Source: Falciphora oryzae (Eukaryota; Ascomycota; Sordariomycetes; Magnaporthales; Magnaporthaceae). Taken from it: a DNA stretch of 64,000 nucleotides. Made by a program: the position numbers and the translations under genes. The notes under the pieces are model-generated. The model saw only the letters and a program-made list of their open reading frames with translations, did not search any database and was not told where the DNA came from. This document shows positions 54,698 to 64,000 of the stretch, in pieces. Location: positions 391,384-455,383 of the forward strand of contig JNVV01000022.1 in assembly GCA_000733355.1 (NCBI GenBank), given 5' to 3'. Each line of letters begins with the position of its first letter. Positions within the stretch are counted from its first letter, which is position 1.

Positions 54698-56406
54698 TCA
54701 TGAGGCCGGCTGGTCCGCCGCACTCAGCCGCTCCAGGACCTTGAAGCTCTTTTTCATCCTCTCTCTCGTCAGTCGAAAGGCGTCGGGGAACCAGCGTGCC
54801 AACTCAGAGTCGTCTCTCCCTTCCATCATTTCCACCAGCGCCCTCGCTGACATCCAGCAGAGCACCATGCCATGCCCCTGAAAACTGCAGCTTGCCCACA
54901 AGCCCCTGTCCTCGTCTCCTGACGACTCGTCGTCTTCTTCTTCCGCGGGGACTTGGCCCACCAAGGGATATCCGTCCGCACTGTACCCCATTATGCCCGT
55001 CCCTAAATGATATCAAAGTTATTCAAGGGGCGTAGTTGAGGGGATTGTAGCATTGGGGCCACGAGGTTGCTTACATTCACTCCGGACTCTGCCGTCGGGG
55101 TGATCATCACCCCAGTTGTCCCCAAAATACCTCGGCGTCGACTCCCGAAGGTACTGGCTAATGGCCCCGTTAAGAACCGTGTCGTCGGTGGTGCCAAACT
55201 CGCACAGCCCTCCCTTCTCGGCGTGCGCCAGGCCCCCGCCGATGACGATGTCCTCGCCTCCCTTCCCATCCTCGTCATTTACCGGACGCGGAACCATGTA
55301 CTCGTACCCCCCAGCGTAGATGAAGCTGTACGTCAGCGGCAGGCCCCGGGCCGGCATCCTGCGGCCCGCGCGCTGCGCCGTGATCTGGCCCCGGAGCGGC
55401 ACGACGACGCCCTGGAAGCGCGGCTGCAGCGCCGCCGTGTACCCGTTCGTGGCGAGCACGACGCGCCTTGTGAGGATGGTGCCCCGTGGCGTCGTGACCT
55501 CCCACCTCGGCGCGGACCCGTCGTCGTCCTCCTTTTTCTTGATCCGCTCCAGCTTTACGGCGGGGGTGTTGGCGTGTATCTTGAGCCCGCGCTCGATGCA
55601 GAGCTTCAGCACCCCGACGGTGAACTTGTAAGCCGAGATGCTCCCGGCAGGGTAGCGGACGCCGCCAAACAAGCCCGAGGAGCCGCCACCGCCGTCGTCC
55701 CCCGCCGGCGCGGCGCAAAAGTACTTATCCCGCATCTCCTCGGGCGAGCAGAGCGCGTACTCAGCCGCGTCCTCGCCCGGCTCGAGGGCGGCGCGCAGGG
55801 CGGCCACGCCCTGCTGGGCCCGGTCCCACTCCTCCCTGTCCAGGACGACGTCGACCGTGTCGCACGGCCGCGAGCCGCACTCGATGCCGTGGCCGGCCGC
55901 AAAGGCGTGCACGGCGCGGATGTTGGCCAGCTCCAGGCGCGCGATCTGCGCCGCGGCTGCTGTGCCGCCGGGGAGCGACGCCGCGTTCTCCTCGAAGCTG
56001 CGGTACGAGGCCGCCTTGGTGTGGCCTCCTGTTTTCTTGCCGTGTTTGTTGGTGGAGGAGTGGAACTTTCGTCAGACGCCTTCTTTCTAAATTTGCTTCA
56101 AGAAACTGGCCGGGAGAAAACAGTATATGCATCTGTTACCATACCGTTACGACCGGTGGCGCCCGAACAGACCTGGCGCGCCTCCAACATGACCATGCCC
56201 GAGCCCGTCGCCCCGCTGCCGCCCTCGAGGAGGTGCCAGGCCACGGCGGTGCCGGTCATGCCGCTCCCGATGATGACGACGTCGGCCGTCTCGGGCAGCC
56301 CCGGGGTGGAGCGGAGATCGGCGGTTTCATCGGGCGGGTTCTGCCAGTAGCTCGTCGTCGGGTTCGGCCGGGGGAAGGTCACCTTGATCTTGGCTCGCTC
56401 GTCCAT
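54698..56406 (-). CDS. DAO-type FAD-dependent oxidoreductase
   Basis: Three exons, 56145-56406, 55075-56028 and 54698-55002, give 506 aa. Junctions keep frame: GATGRN-G/GHTKAASYR and VRSE-W/TGIMGYSADGYP. I start at ATG 56406. The Rossmann FAD motif VVIIGSGMTGTAVAWHLLE spans residues 43-61. CSGATGRNGGH is the usual second FAD contact of the DAO fold, RVVLATNGYTAALQP precedes the substrate domain, and the C-terminal GIMGYSADGYPLVGQVP is the last FAD-binding segment. Enzymes of this family oxidise amino acids or N-methyl amines (sarcosine-oxidase-like). The substrate cannot be read. An acidic EEEDDESSGDEDRG insert lies in the C-terminal part. A link to tyrosine catabolism through the neighbouring hmgA is possible but unproven. 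Confidence 0.9.
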
Positions 56407-58115
56407 TTTCCCTCCTTCTTCCTCTAGCCAGCAACTACTTATTTCTTTCACAATTCTTCGACCAGAGAAATGCTCTCTGTTTGTGCATGAAGATCACGGA
56501 CGGACGGGATCGGTGAGCCTTGTTTTTTTTTTTTTGTTTTTTTGCAGATCGCTGGGAACATGTGACACTCCTCGCGTTGGTGAGGCTTATTTCAACCGGA
56601 TACGGTTTCACGACCCCGCGACTGGGCATTTCATCGTTACAGCACCAAGATCTGAACTATCGACATGTCAAGCTAGGGAAACACATGAGCATCTCGCAAA
56701 TGGTTCAACCAAATTAGTTCGTGATCCGACTTGGAATACCACGATTTGTTCTCGTCATATCTCCCTTGCTGTAGCAGCCTAGGGCGATAGATTCTTTCTT
56801 GGCAGAACCCAACGGCGCATTGAAGCTTACACCTAAAATTCCGTTCAATGGTAGTGTCAGAATCTCTACATTTTATCCTCCTATAGTACGGATATCACCA
56901 CCCCCCTGTGACCACCCTTTAGATGTTTATGAGAGTAGACCCATGTCAAGTGCGCCGCAACGTCGCGCAGCCCCCAATCCGGCGCAGTCGACGATTACCT
57001 ACCGACCGAGGTACAGACCGTTCCTCAAACCTGCATTTGCTTCCGTTACATATATAGCAAGTATCTCCTGATAAACGATTGGCTGAGCAGTCGTACGACG
57101 GTTGCTGGTGGAAGTAAATACAAAATCACTGCTACTAGGACAAGTTTGATGAGGCAGCGAAGGTAGACGTAAACATGTAATCGTTATTTCGTAGCCTGGG
57201 TTTGCTAAGTTGGCCTCGAGCACATCCGTTCGCCGTCATGATGCACCTCTGGTTCTATGGCGGCAGTGACGTCGCAAAAGCCAAAGTCATGCCTGCTCCT
57301 CATCTACGATGGATACGTGCTGAAAACTCCCGCCGTCCGCAGGGACTCCCTCGAGAAGTCATCCACTGTGACCGAGGGGAGCTTGAATACGCAAGTATGC
57401 ATATATACGGTATCCGTCCGCGTATCACATTTTGTGTCGGTTGTGTTGGAACGTCCAGCCTTGCCTCAACCCCTGAGGCTGACTTTGGCATATGTGCACA
57501 ATACCCCTGAACCCACACGGCCTTGCTGCAACACTGTGTCGGCGCTATGGCACGTGCTACGTAAGCCTACACTCATTTTCACTCCTTGCTAGACTCGTCA
57601 GTGTCTTCGTTTCCCGGCGAGAGACGAACCTGGGCCGCTGAGAAGTGCTGAGCTATAATCTTGATCCAGAAAACCATGGTCACACAAAGCCAAACCAGAG
57701 TATGCGGATAAGCGAGCTGTCAACAGAAGCCCCAAAATAGAAGATGTCTGGATCGCTGGCTAGACCAATCGGTTGTATAGTGATATGACTATTCTAAATC
57801 GAGGCATAATATCACCTCAGCCACATCCTAGTCTTATCGAGGCATTTCGCAGGATGGTCAGGAGGCTCCGGAAACCCGGTCTCACTATGGTTCGATGTAT
57901 GTCATATTTCACACTCAAAATTGACCACCCGATAGCACACCGCTGTAACCATGCTGCTTCCGCATCTGATTGGCCTCGCGGCAGATGTCTGCCTTGCCTC
58001 AATGTTATCGTTGGTGGGAACGTTGGACTCGGCCCATCATTTGGCGCCCCGGGCATTTGGCCACCTCCGGGCAAGCTGGCGAACACCATCGACCAATATC
58101 CCGGAAGACCAAAGG

Positions 58116-58117
<2 letters not shown>

Positions 58118-58144
<27 letters not shown>
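58118..58144. repeat. (TG)n microsatellite
   Basis: Thirteen TG/GT units in a row. Confidence 0.97.
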
Positions 58145-58148
<4 letters not shown>

Positions 58149-59026
58149 AATCATGGACCATTCATGGCCTGTAGTGTCAACCTCCTCCCTGGTCGACCCC
58201 TGATTTGCACCCTCGGCAGCTTCCATGCTCACGGATCGACCGATCGCGAAAGCGCCGCATTCCATGCGCGCAAAAGGCGACGAGAGGCAGCAGCGGTGAC
58301 GACGCTGCTCCCTGGCCACCGATAGACTTGGTTTGGAGGCCTCGGCCCTTCTGAAGCGAAGCGTATGGCTCATCCGCGGCTCTCGGCCGAGGACGCCGGC
58401 GGACAGGAGGCCCCTAATTAAGGCATCGACCTCTAAGAGCGTCCTGAAACCTAGCGGGAGATGGAGGCAACCAGACCAACAGCTGGGCTGAGTCAGAGAA
58501 AGATCCGTGACCGAATGCTGCCGCGGTCATGTGAGCCGGTGGAGGGGATGAGTAGTCCGTCCAAAGGGAACATAGTCATCCACAGCCCCTTTCGGCCTGG
58601 GCCATACAGAGTGTAGCAGCAGTGCTGCCACTGGACGACGACGGCCCAGTGCGAGGAGAAACTGCGCTGCTTCCGTCAGCGCTGGGAATTCAGTGACATG
58701 ATGGCAGAGGAGAAGGTACATGTCCAGAAGGGTGTGCCAGCAAGAAGCGCACTGATAGGAAGGACCGCTCCGGATACGTCAAAAGAACATGGAGCCGGCC
58801 AGATAGTCGATGAGTCCCCTCCATCCGTCCAACCTCTCAGAAGCCCCAGCTCACGAGAGGGTGAGCGTGGCTGGGGGCAGCAGCAAGAAGCGTCGTCATA
58901 AGCTCATGTGAAGAATGGGACGCGCACGAAATTAGACGGTGGCAAGGCTACGCGCCCGCCCGTGAGAGGACGAAAAGGGGCAAACCCAAGGTTCCTCCTG
59001 TCTCACCCTTACGCAGGATGCTTTCG

Positions 59027-59048
59027 TTTTTTTTTTTTTTTTTTTTTT
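59027..59048. repeat. Run of 22 T
   Basis: Uninterrupted T tract in a GC-rich setting. Length should be treated with care, as homopolymers are error-prone in sequencing. Confidence 0.9.
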
Positions 59049-60310
59049 CGACCAACGGCGCTTGCTCTAGGGTGCTGCTGCCTGGCCACTGGCAAAATGC
59101 GACGCCGGACGGACGTCAGGGAACGTCCTCGGGAGGGCTCTGCTTGGCCCGAAGGGAACCCACAGCAGCAAGAAGCTGTGCTCCGGAGCCGTCGGGTCCA
59201 GCCACAGGAGGGAGGGGGGTGGCAATTTTTTCTTTTTCTTTTCTTTTTCTTCCCTTTCTTCTTCTCTCTTGTTCTTCCAGACAGAGCGAAAGAGAGCGGC
59301 GGCTTGGCGCAACGATGGACCTCTGTTCGCACTAACACGACTCTTGACCGCCAACCAGGGGAGCAGAGGAGGTAGCGCAGGTGGTCCAGCCCCTCAGACC
59401 GCCAGCCAGTCAGTCTACCTCCTTTTTTTTTTTTATCCAAAAAAATTCTTCCCCTTTTCCCTTGCTCCGGTGAGTCACACGCGGGTGGCAGAGACGCAAA
59501 AGCGGGATTTTCTAGTTTACCGTTCCGGCGGGTGTTAGTCTTTGCTTTTGCCGATCAACACGTAGGCGGAGTGAGGGAAGGAGGGTGTAATCGATACCCG
59601 GCGCCGACCCAAAAGCGCACCTCGGGCTTTGGAGGCGAAAGGGGGACGGACGGAGTTGCTCGTTTCACCGCCCGCAAGCCCGAGGCCTCCGGGCCATTTC
59701 ACTCTGGTGACTTTGGCATGAAATGACGTATGGAGGAGGCCTTAGGCAAGCCGAGGACCTTTTCTTTTTCGCCACGCAGCGCTGCTCCGTTTGCCTGCTC
59801 TTTTTTCCTCTCCTTTTTCTTCCCAGAGCAATTTGCTGAAAAACCATGCGTGCACGTCGGCCCAACGCGGCCAAATGTCGGTTGTGGGCAGCATCGGGCG
59901 CCAAGGCTCAAGCAAGGTGGCGCTGCCGGCCGGCCCGGCCGTTTTTCTTGCTCTTGTAAGCAGGCACATAGCAGGGCATGGAAACAGGTGGCAGGGCAGC
60001 TCAGATCTCCCATGGCCTGTGCTCCACAAAGCTCAGCGAGCTCTTGAAACCGAGCCGACGCGCACCGCCACATGCTGCCCACCCAGCCGCTCGGGATGAC
60101 GGGTGGGGGAGACGGGGCGCTGGTGGGCTGGTGCGTTCTACCGTCGATCTGGTCCAGCTGGTGTCAAGCAGCAGGGGCACGGGCCAGATGCAGGAGCCAC
60201 ATGGCAGGTTATGTAATCGTTGTCAAGCGTGGTTCTGGAAGCACGGCCGTCCGATCCACTCTGCTCATTCGCGGGAAGGCAGGTGGGCCGTGCGTGCTCT
60301 TGCATCGGGC

Positions 60311-60326
60311 TTTTTTTTTTTTTTTT
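60311..60326. repeat. Run of 16 T
   Basis: T tract followed by a TTTTC-type pyrimidine stretch. Confidence 0.9.
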
Positions 60327-60504
60327 CTTTTCTTTTCTTTTGGTCATCGCCCCTTTTCAGTGACTCCTTGCGCACCTTTTGGATTGTGAACCCCTCCATG
60401 CCTGATATCCCTATCCCAACCTCACTCCGGGCCAAGGCTGGGCTCATTTCGGGTTGGGGGCATAATCCAAAGGACCAGCTTGAGGCTGCTGCCTGCTTTT
60501 CACC

Positions 60505-60529
60505 AAAAAAAAAAAAAAAAAAAAAAAAA
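60505..60529. repeat. Run of 25 A
   Basis: The longest homopolymer in the window, on the plus strand. It could be a slippage product or the tail of an old retro-inserted sequence; no recognisable element precedes it. Confidence 0.9.
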
Positions 60530-63100
60530 TGAGCATATTACGCTGCGGCCCCTTTTCTCTTCTGCCTGTGTTTCCATGGTGTAAGAATCGCCCAAACTTG
60601 CCTTGCACAACTGACCAGCAAGTCCCGCCTCTCATTCGGCAAAAATCATAATCATTGCATTGCGAATCAACACCATAGGCGAGAGAGAAGGGGGCGTGAT
60701 GTCAGACGGCTCATAGGTCACCATCTCATTGGGCATGGTGCACGTCAAAAGGCGAGCAATAAGGAGGCTCTCTGGGCATCATGACATTTAATTTGCACGT
60801 GAAATCGTGGACGCCTAGATGCCTGGTTGCGCGCATCGGGCCAGGGGTTTGTGACTGGTGGGATTGGGCAGCGAGCGCACAACGGGATGCAGCCCACCAA
60901 GAGGCCGGCAATGTAGGGTTGACTTGCCCCCGGCTGGCCCTGCATTTTTGCGTCGCAAAACAGATTATTCCTCGCTGAGGTTTTTCTTTTTCGCTTCGCA
61001 TCTTTGGATCGCACATCGTATCCGTATTATTCCTTGGATGAGAAATCTTTCCGAGGAATCCACTGCACGCTCCAACCAAAAACACCCCTGACACTCTCGG
61101 GTGGGTTAGCTGAACAAGCCTGTTGTGGCCTTCTCTTGCGACCAGCCAGCTCCCCGCGCTGATGCCGGAGGATGGTGCTCCTGGGCCCCCATGGGCCTTG
61201 TTTGTTCGGCCCACACAAGCAGTCTCCCGGAGACGGAAGGACCATCTGGTCCCGGTCCATGATTTGAAGGCTTTTTCTCACTTGCCCGCTACGTCACGTC
61301 ACCTTTGGGCCTCCGAATGGGCGGTCGGCCACGTAGGCAGGAAGGTGGAGGGAGGGGGAGGGCGCAGCCCTCCCTCCAAGGCGCCGAACCTTGGGCGGAT
61401 CGCATCCGCCCACCAGGGCCTGCATGCCGCGAGCGCATACGAAGAGTCGGTGAAGATTCTTTTCTTCTCGTTCTGTGCGTGTGTGCGCTCGGGCGGGAGG
61501 GAGCAAGTCAAGATGCCTTGCCGGCTGCACGCTGGTGTCCTGTTGGGACACCCCCGGGCGCATTTTTTTCACCTTGGATTTGAAGCCCAGCCAGTCAACA
61601 AGGACGAAATGGGCAGTTTTTGTGCGCGATGGGTAGGGTGTGGGCGTGCTGGCGAGGTGGGACTCCCGGCGCAAGTCCGCAGCGGCTGCAGGAGCTGTGC
61701 AGGAGGGGCGCCGCCCCGTGTCCAATCGGGAGCGGAGAGACGCCTCTCAAGCGGCCGCTGTTGGCCAAACACAGGGCCGCTGGATGATATTGGACCGCAA
61801 CGCAGCAAAACAAAGGCGACGGGCACCCAGGCATACGTCGTACTTCCATGACCGACGCCCATGTGAGTCACCTGCCTTCCTGTATCGGAGGACTTCCCGC
61901 TTCGTGATTTTCGCTTTGATTTTCGCTCTCGCAACTCCTGCCCTTTCCTTCATTTTTTCCCGCGTCGTTTTTGGGGAGAGGACAGGGCAGATGGAGGCTG
62001 GTGCGACAAGGCCCTGGGAAAAGAAATCAACAAACAGAAAAAAATTTTCACGGAGGAGGGGGACAGGGGGTAGAAGCAAATGAAATGGCCGGGCAGTTAC
62101 ACGGACCGAATCTCCCATGCCCCCAACAGCAGCCACAGGACAAGGATGCATCAAGCAGGGGATACAGCACAGGATGTAGGGGGTTTCCAAGGTGAAGAAA
62201 CGGGTGTGAGGGCGTGTGGTTTGTCCCCCTGCGGACGCTAGGGGAGAGAGCAGGGCGCGCCGACCCCTGTCCTGCTGGCTTTTGGGTGGGGCTTTGTTGG
62301 CCTCGGCGCCCTGGAAGTGAATTCGAAAGAACCGCTGCGACTTGTTCCTCTGGGAGCCACGGCAAAGTCAGAGTCGCGCCCCGATTTGCTGGCTCACCGT
62401 AGGGCATGGCGAGACTGTGCCAGCAGTACTGTACGGATCCGGAGAGGCGGTCGTGAGTCTGGGCTGGTGCAGGGCCATGATCTGGAGGGGTGGTCGACGG
62501 AGGGGACGGATACGGGTGTGTTGATCAAGCAGCGCTGAGGCCATTGAGACTTCGTGTCCGTGGGCTCTGCACGACATGCGCGACAGGGAGTTTTATCACC
62601 GTCATACAAAAGACCAATTAATAGGGCCGAAACGGGGATGGATTCTAGGTCGGCCCGTGTCTGGTCTGATATCGACAAGAATTTTACCACGGGAGCGTGG
62701 TGCGGCAACAGGGTGGACGTTGAGCGGCCTGCCAGACAGGAAAGTGAGGATGCCTCTTCCGTCTCGGAGGTAGCATCGGTCGCATGGGTGCGGGCCTTCG
62801 AAAATAAAATGCGGTGCGGAGGATTCCTGTACTCGGGTAAAGCTTAGAAGGATGTCCAATGCACCTGTGTGTGTGGAGAGGTTGTGGGTGGGCACGAGCC
62901 TGAGAGTCATCCTGTCGTGCGCCTGCTGTTCGATATCCAACGAATTTCCATCTGGGGCGACGCACCAGCCTATCACGTTTCCAGCGCTTGATGCTGCGCG
63001 AGCCTTGCGGTCCACGGTGCCGCCGGCGAAGGAAGGCTGGCGTGGAGGGGAAGGAAGGCGCCCATGAGGTGGATCCAAACGTTGTGAATAAGCGCACAAC

Positions 63101-63160
63101 CAAGTGCCCGCCCGCCCTCGTGGAGGGGCCAAAGTGCCCGCCCGCCCTCGTGGAGGGGCC
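63101..63160. repeat. 30-bp tandem duplication
   Basis: Two adjacent 30-bp copies (63101-63130 and 63131-63160) differ only at the first base. The shared core includes GTGCCCGCCCGCCCTCGTGG. It does not lie in a gene I can support. Confidence 0.95.
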
Positions 63161-64000
63161 AGGACACCCTCGCGGCGCACGAAAGGAAGTTCAGCACAGT
63201 CCAGCCCGCCAATCACTGCTGATGCGCCAGCGCGCATGTGGCCCCTGCAGGGAAGCGCGAGCCTGGCCCTCCACTGCACCAAGGCCGCCCAATGCGTCAG
63301 CTGCATCACTGGGCGTGACAGGACACGACGAGAGGCCAGAATCCCATGTCGCCATCGTGCAGGGTGGTGTGCAGCGTCACGCTTCCTTTGGAAATCCATC
63401 CATCTCATCCGCCCTGCGAGAGAGCATGTTTGATGGAGGGGATGCCGAGATCCAGTGAGAAGAGATAAATAGGTCACCCCGAAGAGCCGCCCCGCGAGCG
63501 AGCGTGGTTGAACACCGTGACTTGGAGTCGCACGTCCGAGTTCAAGTTCCAGCCTGCACCAGTGGTTGGCTCAATCCATCCCATCTTCACCACCTCCCGC
63601 CGTGGCAGCTTACTTCGTCCCGTGCACCGTCAACGTCCCGCGAGTGCCGCAAGTGGATGGCGTGGCCGCCTTGCCTGCCTGCCTCCCAGCCAGGAATGAC
63701 TCGAATTTGATCTTTGCTGCAACCTCGTTTCCCCAACCGTCGACGTGAGCGCGAGCCTCGCAAGCGAAGCAGCTGTCGTGCTCGGCATCACGGCCTGCCT
63801 CACTACACGCCCCGCCCAGCCTTTCTCGAAGCTCGACCGTCGACGCTAGGTCCACCTGATAACGACAGCTGGGGACGAGAAACACCAACTCCGTCGTCAA
63901 GTCCACCTTGAGTGCCACCGGCTGCTGGGTGGCATCTCTCAGTGAAAGGCGATAGCTCCGCTCGCCACCGGCAAATTACCTTTGGCCTGGGGCGACCCGC

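Larger units (their letters stand above)
56407..64000. other. 7.6-kb region without a supported gene
   Basis: Frames of up to 291 aa occur on both strands, mostly overlapping antisense to each other, with low-complexity translations and no domain I recognise. 56560-57800 is more A/T-rich; 58300-64000 is GC-rich and studded with T- and A-runs and pyrimidine tracts (for example 59226-59280, ending CAG). It may be the long promoter and intron-containing 5' leader of a gene beyond the window, or a non-coding transcript region. I cannot decide. Confidence 0.4.

Noticed and set aside
55067..56350. 427-aa plus-strand frame opposite the DAO oxidoreductase
   Set aside because: A shadow of a GC-rich coding strand, spanning the introns of the real gene.
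57600..57665. tRNA-like fragment on the minus strand (TAGCTCAG ... GGTTCG)
   Set aside because: The D-arm-like and T-loop-like boxes are only about 20 nt apart, too close for a tRNA, and the stems do not pair.
61123..61851. 242-aa plus-strand frame
   Set aside because: Low-complexity translation without domain or intron logic; an opposite-strand frame of similar quality overlaps it.
62602..63477. 291-aa minus-strand frame in the gene-poor end
   Set aside because: No recognisable domain; it includes the 30-bp tandem duplication as LAPPRGRAGT repeats, and other frames overlap it on both strands.
1..64000. CRISPR arrays, bacterial operons or integrases
   Set aside because: All supported genes are eukaryotic with spliceosomal introns; no regularly spaced repeats were found.

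Overview
This window reads as nuclear DNA of a filamentous ascomycete. Genes are intron-containing, with short introns (about 60-190 bp, GTRNGT donors, CTRAC-like branch sites, YAG acceptors), strong G/C preference at codon third positions, and long pyrimidine tracts between genes. The gene families (Zn2Cys6 regulator, Tfb2, DAO oxidoreductase, NLP effector, TANGO2, fungal copper amine oxidase) fit Pezizomycotina. A Sordariomycete, perhaps Sordariales, is my guess from style only. No bacterial, organellar or complete mobile sequence is seen.

Layout. 1-5 kb: a secreted, almost entirely repetitive VTQ/Pro-rich protein. 5-7 kb: a protein with two F-boxes on the minus strand. 7.8-9.2 kb: fumarylacetoacetase. 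9.8-12.9 kb: a Zn2Cys6 transcription factor with a 17-nt microexon inside its DNA-binding domain. 13.6-14.7 kb: a protein with two GFA/CENP-V domains. 15.9-17.1 kb: a second F-box protein. 17.3-18.9 kb: an AIF/AMID-like flavoprotein. 19.5-20.4 kb: a GNAT acetyltransferase. 22.2-24.0 kb: an Arg/Ser-rich fungal protein with two possible C-termini. 27-29.7 kb: a copper amine oxidase with a 12-nt microexon. 30-32 kb: a Tc1/mariner-like relic and a small broken gene. 32.3-33.4 kb: a third F-box-like protein. 34.8-36.0 kb: a seven-TM protein. 36.4-37.1 kb: a fragmented-looking but intact hotdog thioesterase gene, recoverable only by splicing short exons. 38.1-39.6 kb: TFIIH subunit Tfb2. 40.5-43.1 kb: a membrane/disordered protein whose reading frame changes midway. 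43.6-44.9 kb: TANGO2 family. 46.4-47.2 kb: NLP-type secreted effector. 48-49 kb: a 49-aa membrane microprotein candidate and an 86-aa secreted Cys protein. 51.1-52.0 kb: a small four-exon conserved-looking protein. 52.9-54.4 kb: homogentisate 1,2-dioxygenase. 54.7-56.4 kb: a DAO-type FAD oxidoreductase. 56.4-64 kb: 7.6 kb with no gene I can support but with several long homopolymer and dinucleotide tracts and a 30-bp tandem duplication.

Functional links. Two steps of tyrosine/homogentisate breakdown (dioxygenase and fumarylacetoacetase) lie 44 kb apart rather than side by side; the maleylacetoacetate isomerase is not in the window. Several genes are amine or redox enzymes (copper amine oxidase, DAO oxidoreductase, AMID-like protein, GFA protein), but their spacing and orientation do not argue for one co-regulated cluster. 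Three F-box-type proteins of different architecture in 28 kb and two secreted effector-like proteins within 2.5 kb are the other local themes. I found no clearly new multi-gene system; the best leads are single-gene oddities (microexons, frame change, alternative C-terminus, duplicated domains).
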